64,000 bases of DNA from Labedella endophytica (GTDB taxonomy: Bacteria > Actinomycetota > Actinomycetes > Actinomycetales > Microbacteriaceae): NCBI RefSeq assembly GCF_003990045.1, contig NZ_RZGZ01000002.1, positions 1,178,001-1,242,000 on the forward strand, in the 5' to 3' direction. The first letter of the stretch is position 1. Each line of letters starts with the position of its first letter. The notes under the pieces are model-generated. The model was given only the letters and a program-made list of their open reading frames with translations. It was not told where the DNA came from and searched no databases. The position numbers were made by a program, and so were the translations under genes. Below are positions 8,977 to 16,549 of this stretch, one piece after another.

Positions 8977-10026
8977 TCACGGGCGCAGCAGCACCTTGAT
9001 CGCACGACGCTCGTCCATGGCGGAATAGGCCTCGGCCACCTCCGAGAGCGGCAGCTCGAGGTCGAAGACGAGTCCGGGCTCGAGGGCGCCGGACAGCACC
9101 TCGGGGAGCAGCTCCTCGATGTAGTTGCGCACGGGCGCGACGCCGCCGCGCACACCGACGTTCGTACCGAACATCTGGCGCATGGGCAGCTCGGGTCCGC
9201 CGTTGGGGACGCCGACGAAGCCCACCTGACCGCCCGGCCGGGCGGAGCGCAGAGCCTGGTCCATCGACTCCTTCGTGCCGACGCACTCGAGCACGCAATC
9301 GGCGCCGACGCCGTCGAACATCGCGCGGATGGCCTCGACGCCCTCGTCGCCGCGCTCGGCCACGATGTCCGTGGCCCCGAAACGGCGGGCGAGGTTCTGC
9401 CGCGACTCGTGGCGCGACATCGCGACGATCCGCTCGGCGCCGAGGCGCTTGGCGGCGAGGACCGCGCAGAGGCCGACGGCCCCGTCGCCCACGACGACGA
9501 CCGTCTTGCCCGGACCGACGCCGGCGGAGACGGCCGCATGGTGTCCCGTGCCCATCACGTCGGCGAGGGTCAGGAGGTGCGGGACGAGCTCGGCGGAGGG
9601 CTGCTCCGGCGTCGCGACGAGCGAACCGTCGGCGTGCGGCACGCGCACGAACTCACCCTGGCCGCCGTCCGCGAACGCACCGGAACGGTCGTCGGCCCCC
9701 CACCAACCGCCGTCGAGGCACGAGGTGCTGAATCCATTGCGGCAGTTCACGCACGTCATGTCGCAGTCGTAGAAGGGGGCGATCACGAAGTCGCCGACGG
9801 AGACGGTGCTCACGTCGGAGCCGATCTGCTCGACGATGCCGACGAACTCGTGGCCGATGCGCTTCGGCTTCTCGGTCTCGGTGACACCGCGGTACGGCCA
9901 GAGGTCCGACCCGCACACGCACGAGGCGACGACGCGCACGATGGCGTCCCCTCCCGTTACGAGGACCGGATCCGGGACGGATTCGAAGCGGACGTCGTGG
10001 GCTGCGTGGATGACGGCTGCATGCAT
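8977..10026 (-). CDS. Zinc-dependent alcohol dehydrogenase (MDR family)
   Basis: 349 residues. Catalytic zinc ligands are in SCVCGSD and the GHEFVG motif; four structural-zinc cysteines lie in CDMTCVNCRNGFSTSC. The Rossmann loop VVVVGDGAVGLCAV binds NAD(P). It resembles the threonine-dehydrogenase-like subgroup that acts on small alcohols or aldehydes; exact substrate unknown. The start is ATG 10026, preceded at six bases by TAGGCT on the same strand and no Shine-Dalgarno, which suggests a leaderless mRNA. It stands alone between the LuxR regulator and the small acidic protein genes. Confidence 0.92.
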   Translation of the reverse strand: MHAAVIHAAHDVRFESVPDPVLVTGGDAIVRVVASCVCGSDLWPYRGVTETEKPKRIGHEFVGIVEQIGSDVSTVSVGDFVIAPFYDCDMTCVNCRNGFSTSCLDGGWWGADDRSGAFADGGQGEFVRVPHADGSLVATPEQPSAELVPHLLTLADVMGTGHHAAVSAGVGPGKTVVVVGDGAVGLCAVLAAKRLGAERIVAMSRHESRQNLARRFGATDIVAERGDEGVEAIRAMFDGVGADCVLECVGTKESMDQALRSARPGGQVGFVGVPNGGPELPMRQMFGTNVGVRGGVAPVRNYIEELLPEVLSGALEPGLVFDLELPLSEVAEAYSAMDERRAIKVLLRP

Positions 10027-10032
10027 ACCCCG

Positions 10033-10038
10033 AGCCTA
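10033..10038 (-). promoter_or_regulatory. -10 element TAGGCT, leaderless start of the dehydrogenase gene
   Basis: TAGGCT followed by six bases and then ATG on the minus strand, with no ribosome-binding site between. This is the usual geometry for a transcript that begins at the start codon in actinobacteria. Confidence 0.5.
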
Positions 10039-10118
10039 CGACCATGCGCTCGCGTCGACTCCGCTGACACGACCCCCTCCGCGGCGTCAAGCGCTGGAGA
10101 CGGCGGTGGCGGCGCGCC

Positions 10119-10124
10119 TAGCGT
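10119..10124 (+). promoter_or_regulatory. -10 element TAGCGT before the 83-residue acidic protein
   Basis: TAGCGT lies 46 bases before the ATG. The same hexamer precedes the acetyl-CoA synthetase and lipoprotein genes in this window. Transcription starting about seven bases downstream would leave a short leader containing the AAGGAG site. Confidence 0.4.
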
Positions 10125-10170
10125 GGATGACCGATCGAGCGCAACCACGAGGCACACGAAGGAGAAGGAC

Positions 10171-10422
10171 ATGACGGACACGAACCCGAGCGGATCCCCA
10201 CTCGATGACGACCGTGCGGACACGCAGGACGAGCTGACCCGCGACCACGCGACCCAGACGGGTACCACCCACGGGGTCGCCGGAGAGACGGTCCTGCCCG
10301 GCCGCGGCGACGGGAACGACGGTCCCACGGGCGGGGCTCCGCGGGAACCCGAGCCGGAGTACGGCGAGAACGACCTGGCCGGCGCGCAGATCGATCTGGA
10401 GGACACCGAGGATCCCTCGTAG
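10171..10422 (+). CDS. Small acidic disordered protein
   Basis: 83 residues, not recognised as a known family. It is almost free of hydrophobic residues and rich in Asp, Glu, Gly, Thr and Pro, so it should be intrinsically disordered and soluble. AAGGAG lies six bases before the ATG. The next gene encodes a second protein of the same style (motifs such as TQ, DEHSVD, EPEP), and both have TAG(C/G)(G/C)T -10 elements. Hydrophilic, heat-soluble stress proteins have this composition, but no function can be assigned from sequence. Confidence 0.75.
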   Translation: MTDTNPSGSPLDDDRADTQDELTRDHATQTGTTHGVAGETVLPGRGDGNDGPTGGAPREPEPEYGENDLAGAQIDLEDTEDPS

Positions 10423-10473
10423 GCATGCGGTGGGGGGCCCGTCAACGGGCTCGCTCGCCGAGTCGTGCCTGCC

Positions 10474-10479
10474 TAGGCT
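10474..10479 (+). promoter_or_regulatory. -10 element TAGGCT before the 148-residue acidic protein
   Basis: TAGGCT sits 45 bases before the ATG, nearly the same spacing as the TAGCGT element before the preceding small gene, so each gene seems to have its own promoter. Confidence 0.4.
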
Positions 10480-10524
10480 GGCCTCGGCCGGGGATGTGCC
10501 CGGCCCCGAAACGAGGAGGATCCG

Positions 10525-10971
10525 ATGGCTTCGTCTCACGAAGAGACCCAGGACGCACCGATCATGGATGGTGCGAAAGAGGAGTGGGCGGCCAAGCGCG
10601 CTGAGGACGCCGAGAAGGGACCGGGCGAGCACCTCGGGGGTTCGGGCGGGATCGCCGAGCGTGACGAGGACGGGCACGGCGACGATGCCGATGCTCCGAT
10701 CTACGACAGCCGCTCCACCGAGCACACGACGAACCACCGGGAGACGTCGGATGTGCGGGAGGCGTCCCAGGTGAGCGATCCCATCGAGGCCGCTCAGCTG
10801 GACCAGACCGCCCCGGGCACACAGGAGTCCGCTGACCACGAGCCGGCCCGCCCCGGCACGGGAGACGAGCACTCCGTGGACGGCGACGCCATCGGGAACC
10901 CCGACGTCGAGACCCACCAGGTGGAGAACGAGACGGATCCCGATATCGACCCGGAGCCGCGTCAGGCCTGA
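10525..10971 (+). CDS. Acidic low-complexity protein, unknown function
   Basis: 148 residues, dominated by Asp, Glu, Gln, His, Ser and Thr with almost no aromatic or aliphatic core; one short amphipathic stretch (AKEEWAAKRAEDAEKG) could form a helix. AGGAGG lies seven bases before the ATG. Followed by a strong intrinsic terminator at 10990-11029. Composition and adjacency pair it with the 83-residue protein upstream. A hydrophilin or stress-protective role is possible but only inferred. Confidence 0.78.
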   Translation: MASSHEETQDAPIMDGAKEEWAAKRAEDAEKGPGEHLGGSGGIAERDEDGHGDDADAPIYDSRSTEHTTNHRETSDVREASQVSDPIEAAQLDQTAPGTQESADHEPARPGTGDEHSVDGDAIGNPDVETHQVENETDPDIDPEPRQA

Positions 10972-10989
10972 GCGCCTCTCCGATCCGCG

Positions 10990-11029
10990 CGGCACCCGTC
11001 GTCCACAGGGACGGCGGGTGCCGTTGTTT
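10990..11029 (+). terminator. Rho-independent terminator
   Basis: A 15-base stem (10990-11004 with 11009-11023, one wobble) with a 4-base loop and a following TTGTTT run. It closes the small acidic protein unit. Confidence 0.8.
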
Positions 11030-11072
11030 ACGCCGGGTTGCGCTCGCTCCGTCGGCCAGGCGTCACGCCCCG

Positions 11073-11078
11073 TAGCGT
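11073..11078 (+). promoter_or_regulatory. -10 element TAGCGT, leaderless start of acsA
   Basis: TAGCGT, then seven bases, then the GTG start. There is no ribosome-binding site between the hexamer and GTG. Confidence 0.5.
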
Positions 11079-11085
11079 TGACCAC

Positions 11086-13125
11086 GTGACCGACGCGACC
11101 CCTCCCCTCTCCGCCACGATCGCGAACCTCCTCGACGAGACCCGCTCGTTCCCGCCGCCGGCCGCCATCGCGGCGAGCGCCAACGTCGACGCCTCGTGGA
11201 CCGAGCGCGCCGCGGCCGATCCCGTGGCCTTCTGGGAGGAGCAGGCGCGTCGACTCGAGTGGCACACCCCCTGGCACACGGCCCACACGTGGGAGCCGGT
11301 CCGCCGTGGGGACGACGGCGACCTCACCGTGCCGCGAGCCGAGTGGTTCGCGGGTGGGCGCCTCAACGTCGCCGTCAACTGCGTCGACCGGCACGTCGCC
11401 GCCGGGCGGGGCGAGAAGGTCGCGCTCCACTTCGAGGGCGAGCCGGGCGACCGCCGCAGCATCACGTACGCCGAGCTCGAGCGCGAGGTGGCGAAAGCCG
11501 CCAACGCACTCACGGCCCTCGGCATCGGGGAGGGCGACCGCGTGGTCGTGTACCTTCCCGTGATCCCCGAGACGATCATCGCGACGCTCGCGATCGCGCG
11601 TATCGGCGCGATCCACTCGCTCGTCTTCGGGGGCTTCTCCGCCGAGGCGCTCGCGTTCCGCGTTCACGACACGGGCGCGAAGCTGCTCATCACGACCGAT
11701 GGCCAGTTCCGGCGCGGGCAGGCCGTGGCTGTGAAGGAGAACGCGGATCGCGCGGTGGCCGACGCGGAGGCGATCGAGCACGTCCTCGTGGTACGGCGCA
11801 CGGGCGAACAGACCCCCGACATCCCGTGGACGGACGGTCGCGACGTGTGGTGGCACGACGTGGTGGACAGCGCGCCCGACCGGCACGAGCCCGCGTTCTT
11901 CGACGCGGAGACGCCGCTCTTCATCATCTACACCTCGGGCACCACGGGGAAGCCCAAGGGCCTCGTCCATACCTCCGGCGGCTACCTCACGCAGGCCTCG
12001 TTCACGCACTGGGCGGTCTTCGACGCGAAACCGGACGACGTGCACTGGTGCACCGCCGACCTCGCGTGGGTCACCGCCCACACGTACGAGATCTACGGTC
12101 CGCTCTCCAACGGGCTCACCCAGGTGATCTACGAGGGCACTCCCGACGCACCGCGGCGCACCCGCCATCTCGAGATCATCGAGCGCTACGGCGTCACCAC
12201 GTATTACACGGCACCGACCCTCGTCCGCACGCTGAGCTCGTGGTTCCCCGAGGGTGTCCCCACCGAGTTCGACCTGTCGAGCATCCGGCTCCTCGGCACC
12301 GTGGGTGAGGCGATCAACCCCGAGGCGTGGATGTGGTTCCGTGAGAACATCGGCGCCGGCTCCGCCCCCATCGTCGACACCTGGTGGCAGTCGGAGACGG
12401 GCGCGGCCGTGCTCGCGCCGCTCCCCGGAGCGAGCACCCTGAAGCCGGGTTCCGCCGCACGCGCCCTCCCGGGGCTCGGGGTGCGCATCGTCGACGAGGC
12501 CGGCGCGACGGTGCCGTACGGTTCCGGCGGCTACCTCGTGGTGGACCGCCCCGGGCCCGCCCTCGCGCGCACCGTCTGGGGCGACCCGGACCGCTACCGC
12601 GACGCGTACTGGACGCGCTTCTGGGAGCAGGGGTTCTTCTTCTCCGGCGACGGAGCGAAGTGGGACACGGACGGCGACATCTGGGTGCTCGGGCGCGTGG
12701 ACGACGTGATGAACGTGTCCGGTCATCGCCTGTCGACGATCGAGATCGAGTCCGCTCTCGTCTCGCACCCCGACGTGGCCGAGGCCGGCGTCGTCGGGGT
12801 GGCCGATCCGGTCACCGGTCATGCGATAGCCGCCTTCGTCATCCCCTCCGTCCGCGACGAGGGCGCTCTCGACCCCGCCGTGTGGAGGCGTCGATCCGCC
12901 GAACTCACGGACACCCTGCGCTCGCACGTCGCCGAGGTGATCGGGCCGGTCGCGAAGCCGCGCTGCATCCTCGCCGTGCCGGATCTTCCCAAGACGCGAT
13001 CGGGGAAGATCATGCGGCGACTCCTCGTGGACATCGCCGACGGCCGCCCGCTCGGCGACGTGACGAGCCTTCAGGACGACACGGTGCCCGCCCGTATCGA
13101 GGCGATCTTCCATACCGAGGAATAG
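11086..13125 (+). CDS. acsA: Acetyl-CoA synthetase
   Basis: 679 residues, slightly longer than the usual 650. It activates acetate with ATP and CoA through acetyl-AMP in the cytosol. Seen are the N-terminal ACAS domain (DPVAFWEEQARRLEW), the adenylate-forming motif YTSGTTGKPKG, the aromatic motif WWQSETGA, the hinge Asp region VLGRVDDVMNVSGHRL and the C-terminal catalytic Lys in TRSGKIMRRLL, the site usually switched off by acetylation. GTG 11086 was chosen from the -10 spacing and the family's N-terminus; the longer frame upstream lacks support. It has its own terminator behind the preceding genes and reads alone. Confidence 0.93.
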   Translation: MTDATPPLSATIANLLDETRSFPPPAAIAASANVDASWTERAAADPVAFWEEQARRLEWHTPWHTAHTWEPVRRGDDGDLTVPRAEWFAGGRLNVAVNCVDRHVAAGRGEKVALHFEGEPGDRRSITYAELEREVAKAANALTALGIGEGDRVVVYLPVIPETIIATLAIARIGAIHSLVFGGFSAEALAFRVHDTGAKLLITTDGQFRRGQAVAVKENADRAVADAEAIEHVLVVRRTGEQTPDIPWTDGRDVWWHDVVDSAPDRHEPAFFDAETPLFIIYTSGTTGKPKGLVHTSGGYLTQASFTHWAVFDAKPDDVHWCTADLAWVTAHTYEIYGPLSNGLTQVIYEGTPDAPRRTRHLEIIERYGVTTYYTAPTLVRTLSSWFPEGVPTEFDLSSIRLLGTVGEAINPEAWMWFRENIGAGSAPIVDTWWQSETGAAVLAPLPGASTLKPGSAARALPGLGVRIVDEAGATVPYGSGGYLVVDRPGPALARTVWGDPDRYRDAYWTRFWEQGFFFSGDGAKWDTDGDIWVLGRVDDVMNVSGHRLSTIEIESALVSHPDVAEAGVVGVADPVTGHAIAAFVIPSVRDEGALDPAVWRRRSAELTDTLRSHVAEVIGPVAKPRCILAVPDLPKTRSGKIMRRLLVDIADGRPLGDVTSLQDDTVPARIEAIFHTEE

Positions 13126-13202
13126 ATTGCGCCCCCGAGGGCGTTGTCCTGGTCCAGGACGACGGTGTCCGGTCACCTGGACGCTGAACGAAAGAGCAGA
13201 CC

Positions 13203-13796
13203 ATGAGCATCATCTCCTCCCCCGACCGTCTCGCCGACACGAGCGTGCCGATAAGCGACGTCATCGCCGGGCGCTGGAGCCCCCGCTCCTTCGACCCCGA
13301 CGCGGTGTTCGAGGAGGAGGCCCTCGTCGCCGCTCTCGAGGCCGCCCGCTGGGCGCCGTCCGCGAGCAACACGCAGCCCTGGCGCTTCATCGTCGGCCGT
13401 CGCGGAAGCGACACGTTCCAGCGCATCGCCGACGCCCTCGTCCCGTTCAACGCCGCGTGGGCCGCGAGCGCGCACGCCCTCGTCGTGAACATCGCCGAGA
13501 CGGAGACGGACGAAGGCACGCCCCTGCCCTGGGCCGTCTACGACCTCGGCCAGGCCGCCGCCACGTTCAACCTCCAGGCCCACAAGAGCGGCCTCCACAC
13601 GCACCCGGTCGGCGGGTTCGACGTGGACGCGATCCGCGAGGCGTTCGCGCTCGAGCAGCGCTTCGTCCCCGTCACGGTGACGGCGGTCGGCGTGCTCGGT
13701 TCGCCGGACGCGCTCGAGAACGAGATGCTGCGCAGCCGCGAGACGGCTCCGCGCCAGCGCAAGGGCCTCTCGGAGATCGTCGTCATCGACGACTGA
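13203..13796 (+). CDS. Nitroreductase-family flavoprotein
   Basis: 197 residues, the usual length. The FMN-binding start RWSPRSFDPD and the hallmark WAPSASNTQPWRFIVG are clear, with the glycine-rich VTAVGVLGSPD near the end. These dimeric enzymes reduce nitro, quinone or flavin substrates using NAD(P)H; the physiological substrate is unknown. A terminator hairpin follows the stop. Upstream 77 bases hold no clear promoter, so read-through from acsA is possible. Confidence 0.9.
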   Translation: MSIISSPDRLADTSVPISDVIAGRWSPRSFDPDAVFEEEALVAALEAARWAPSASNTQPWRFIVGRRGSDTFQRIADALVPFNAAWAASAHALVVNIAETETDEGTPLPWAVYDLGQAAATFNLQAHKSGLHTHPVGGFDVDAIREAFALEQRFVPVTVTAVGVLGSPDALENEMLRSRETAPRQRKGLSEIVVIDD

Positions 13797-13806
13797 CCTC
13801 CCTCGC

Positions 13807-13844
13807 CGATCCCCCGGTTTCGATCAGATGAAATCGGGGGATCG
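13807..13844 (+). terminator. Rho-independent terminator behind the nitroreductase
   Basis: Arms 13807-13821 and 13830-13844 form a 15-base stem around an 8-base loop. No U-run follows, as is common in high-GC actinobacteria. Confidence 0.65.
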
Positions 13845-14065
13845 TCCGCGTCGCGAAGCGGTTCCCGCGGGATACTGAGAGAGCGACGTCGGCGGTTCCG
13901 GTCCGTTCGGGAATGATCGGACCATCCCGTCGGTTGCGGTTCGAGACGCGCTCGGTCACGACCGACGACGCGGCAACGCATCCGTGCGACGAGCCGGCTC
14001 TCCTGGGGCCGATGCACGCCGGATTGCACCCACACGGATCCCCCACCACGGACGCGAGGCGCCAC

Positions 14066-15547
14066 ATGACAGAACAGAACACCCTTCCGGAGCGCACGCC
14101 CGCGGCCACGACCACTGGCCTCTCGGCCCGCGACCGTTCCGTCATCACGCTGCTGCTCGTGTCGGCCTTCGTCGTCATCCTCAACGAGACGGTGATGGGC
14201 GTCGCCCTCCCGAACCTCATGGCGGACTTCGGCATCGAGGCGCACGTCGGCCAGTGGCTCACCACGGCGTTCCTCCTCACGATGGCCGTCGTCATCCCCA
14301 TCACCGGCTTCCTCATCCAGCGCGTGACCACGCGCATGCTCTTCGGTGCGGCGATGACGCTCTTCAGCATCGGAACGCTCGCGGCGGCCCTCGCCCCGAC
14401 GTTCGAGGTCCTCCTCGTCGGCCGCGTCATCCAGGCGAGCGGAACGGCCGTCATGATGCCTCTGCTCATGACCACGGTCATGACCCTCGTGCCGCCGGCC
14501 AGCCGCGGTCGCATGATGGGCAACATCTCGATCGTCATCTCGGTCGCGCCCGCGGTCGGCCCGACGGTCTCCGGACTCATCCTCGAGATCCTGAACTGGC
14601 GCTTCATCTTCTGGCTCGTCCTGCCCATCGCGATCGCGTCGCTCGTCCTCGGCCTCAGCCGCATGAAGAACGTCGGCGAGCACACGGACGCGCGCATCGA
14701 CCCCGTGTCCGTCGTCCTCTCGGTCTTCGGTTTCGGCGGAATCGTCTATGGACTGAGCTCACTCGGCGAGGGCGCGAGTGGCACCCCCATCGTGCCGGTG
14801 TGGGTTCCGTTCGTGGTCGGCGTGCTCGGGCTCGCGCTGTTCATCACCCGTCAACTCCTGCTGCAGCGCACGGACCGCGCCCTGCTGGACCTGCGCACGT
14901 TCCGCTCGTCCACCTTCGCCGTGACGGTCGTTCTCATGGGGGCCATGATGATGGCGCTCTTCGGCACGATCATCCTCCTCCCCATCTACCTCCAGACCGT
15001 CCTGGGGCTCGCGCCCGTGGAAGCCGGTCTCCTGCTGCTGCCCGGAGGACTCCTGATGGGCCTCGGTGCGCCGTTCGTCGGCCGCGCCTACGACCGTTTC
15101 GGCGCGCGACCGCTCCTCGTGCCCGGGACGATCATCGTCGCGACCGCCCTCTGGGGCCTCGCGACCCTGGCGACGGAATCGACGCCCGCGTGGATGATCC
15201 TCGTCCTGCACGTGGTGCTGAGCATCGGGCTCTCCCTCACCTTCACCCCGCTCTTCACGGCCGGTCTCGGCGCCGTCCAGCCGCGCCTGTACTCCCACGG
15301 CAGCGCGATCATCGGGACGGTGCAGCAGCTCGCCGGGGCCGCCGGGACGACACTGTTCGTCTCCGTCATGACGGTCGGCACCGCCTCGCTCCTGGCGGGC
15401 GGCGCGAGTGAGATCGAGGCGACCGCCGGAGGAGTGCACTCGGCCTTCTTCTACGGAGCAGCGATCGCATCCCTCGCGATCATCGCCGCGTTCTTCGTGC
15501 GGCCGTCGCCGCAGAGCGCCGACGCGCCGGCGATCACGCACCACTGA
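14066..15547 (+). CDS. MFS multidrug efflux transporter, 14-helix DHA2 family
   Basis: 493 residues. Fourteen hydrophobic helices, the proline/valine motif LNETVMGVALPNLMADF in helix 1, and a motif C-like glycine-rich helix 5 (SVAPAVGPTVSGLILE) place it with EmrB/QacA proton-driven drug exporters. ATG 14066 is the likely start; the longer frame reads through the 270-base non-coding region after the terminator. No regulator is adjacent. A short His/Ala tail ends the protein. Confidence 0.9.
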   Translation: MTEQNTLPERTPAATTTGLSARDRSVITLLLVSAFVVILNETVMGVALPNLMADFGIEAHVGQWLTTAFLLTMAVVIPITGFLIQRVTTRMLFGAAMTLFSIGTLAAALAPTFEVLLVGRVIQASGTAVMMPLLMTTVMTLVPPASRGRMMGNISIVISVAPAVGPTVSGLILEILNWRFIFWLVLPIAIASLVLGLSRMKNVGEHTDARIDPVSVVLSVFGFGGIVYGLSSLGEGASGTPIVPVWVPFVVGVLGLALFITRQLLLQRTDRALLDLRTFRSSTFAVTVVLMGAMMMALFGTIILLPIYLQTVLGLAPVEAGLLLLPGGLLMGLGAPFVGRAYDRFGARPLLVPGTIIVATALWGLATLATESTPAWMILVLHVVLSIGLSLTFTPLFTAGLGAVQPRLYSHGSAIIGTVQQLAGAAGTTLFVSVMTVGTASLLAGGASEIEATAGGVHSAFFYGAAIASLAIIAAFFVRPSPQSADAPAITHH

Positions 15548-15645
15548 CGCAACCTCTTCGGGCGACACCGTTCAGCCCCGGCCAGCGCTCCCGTCTCGAT
15601 GACAGGGTCCGCCCCGGGGCTGATTGCGTCGGCGGAGGTCCCCGG

Positions 15646-15651
15646 TAGCGT
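15646..15651 (+). promoter_or_regulatory. -10 element TAGCGT of the lipoprotein gene
   Basis: TAGCGT is seven bases before the ATG at 15659. Since GGAGG lies between them but would be at or before the transcript start, the mRNA may be leaderless or start slightly upstream. Confidence 0.45.
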
Positions 15652-15658
15652 GGAGGTC

Positions 15659-16477
15659 ATGATGGACACACGACGGAACATCACGCTCCTCGGCGGATCG
15701 GCTCTCGCACTCTCGCTCGCTCTCTCGGGCTGCACGACGGCCGAGCCTGCCGCCTCCACCACGACCGCGATCGAGACGCCCTCGTCGAGCCCGAGCGCGA
15801 CCCCGGAAGAGAGCGCGTCCGTCGGTATCGTGCGTGAGTACCTCGCCGCGATCGTCGCCGAGGACAGCGCGTCAGCCTGGGCACTCCTGACCCCGGAGGC
15901 CCAGTCGTTCTACGGCGGCGACCCCGAGGTGTACGCCTCGTGGTTCGCGAACGACGGCGTCACCTCCCCCGAGGAGGCGAGCGCCTTCGCCGATGTGGAC
16001 GTCACCGAGACGGAGGGGCCAGAGGGCGCCTTCACGCTCGTGAGCGCGCAGACGGAGACCGCGGCGGACGCCTGGATCGTGCGGGAGACGGACACCGGCC
16101 CGCTCATCGATGACGCGGGCATCCCGACGACCGGCGGTTCGCTCTACGAATGGCGGAACCCGTCGAGCGGGGCGGAGGACTCCTCGGAATCGGGCGCATT
16201 CGACCTGCAGCAACCTGCGTCGCTGTTCTTCGCGAGCCCGCAGAGCTTCGATTCCGACACCCCCTCGACGATCGGCTACCCCGACACGGTGTGGGCGTAC
16301 GTCGACGGCGACGAGGTGCCGGCGGAGCTCGGACCGGCGTCCGACGCCGGGCGTGTGTTCGAGGTCACGTCCGACACCCTGCCGGCCGACGGCGCACCCC
16401 ACGCTCTGACGATCGTCTGGCAGGTGGGTGAGGACTCCCTCGGCTGGCGGAGTACGACCACTCTGCTCGTCCCCTAG
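15659..16477 (+). CDS. Secreted lipoprotein, unknown function
   Basis: 272 residues. N-terminal signal with Arg-Arg, a hydrophobic core (LLGGSALALSLALS) and lipobox LSGC, so it should be lipid-anchored to the outer face of the membrane. A Ser/Thr/Pro-rich linker of about 30 residues precedes a globular domain (VREYLAAIVAEDSASAWALLTPEAQSFYGG), reminiscent of NTF2-like small domains, followed by a second beta-rich half. ATG 15659 or 15662 both fit. Not recognised further. Confidence 0.85.
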   Translation: MMDTRRNITLLGGSALALSLALSGCTTAEPAASTTTAIETPSSSPSATPEESASVGIVREYLAAIVAEDSASAWALLTPEAQSFYGGDPEVYASWFANDGVTSPEEASAFADVDVTETEGPEGAFTLVSAQTETAADAWIVRETDTGPLIDDAGIPTTGGSLYEWRNPSSGAEDSSESGAFDLQQPASLFFASPQSFDSDTPSTIGYPDTVWAYVDGDEVPAELGPASDAGRVFEVTSDTLPADGAPHALTIVWQVGEDSLGWRSTTTLLVP

Positions 16478-16536
16478 GACACGAAGACGAAAGATCGTAC
16501 GCGTCTCTCCGCGCACGATCTTTCGTCTTCATGTCC
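16477..16536. terminator. Bidirectional terminator between lipoprotein and clpB genes
   Basis: Arms 16477-16503 and 16510-16536 form a 27-base stem with two mismatches and a 6-base loop between convergent genes. It begins on the last base of the lipoprotein stop codon and has A-rich and U-rich parts on both arms. Confidence 0.85.
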
Positions 16537-16549
16537 GCCGGGTGGCGGG

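Noticed and set aside
8872-10422. 516-residue plus-strand frame over the alcohol dehydrogenase
   Set aside because: Only its last 83 codons, after a good ribosome site at 10171, look real; the rest mirrors the dehydrogenase gene.
10087-13176. 1029-residue open frame antisense to acsA and the acidic protein genes
   Set aside because: A shadow frame caused by high GC third positions; the opposite strand encodes clearly conserved acetyl-CoA synthetase.
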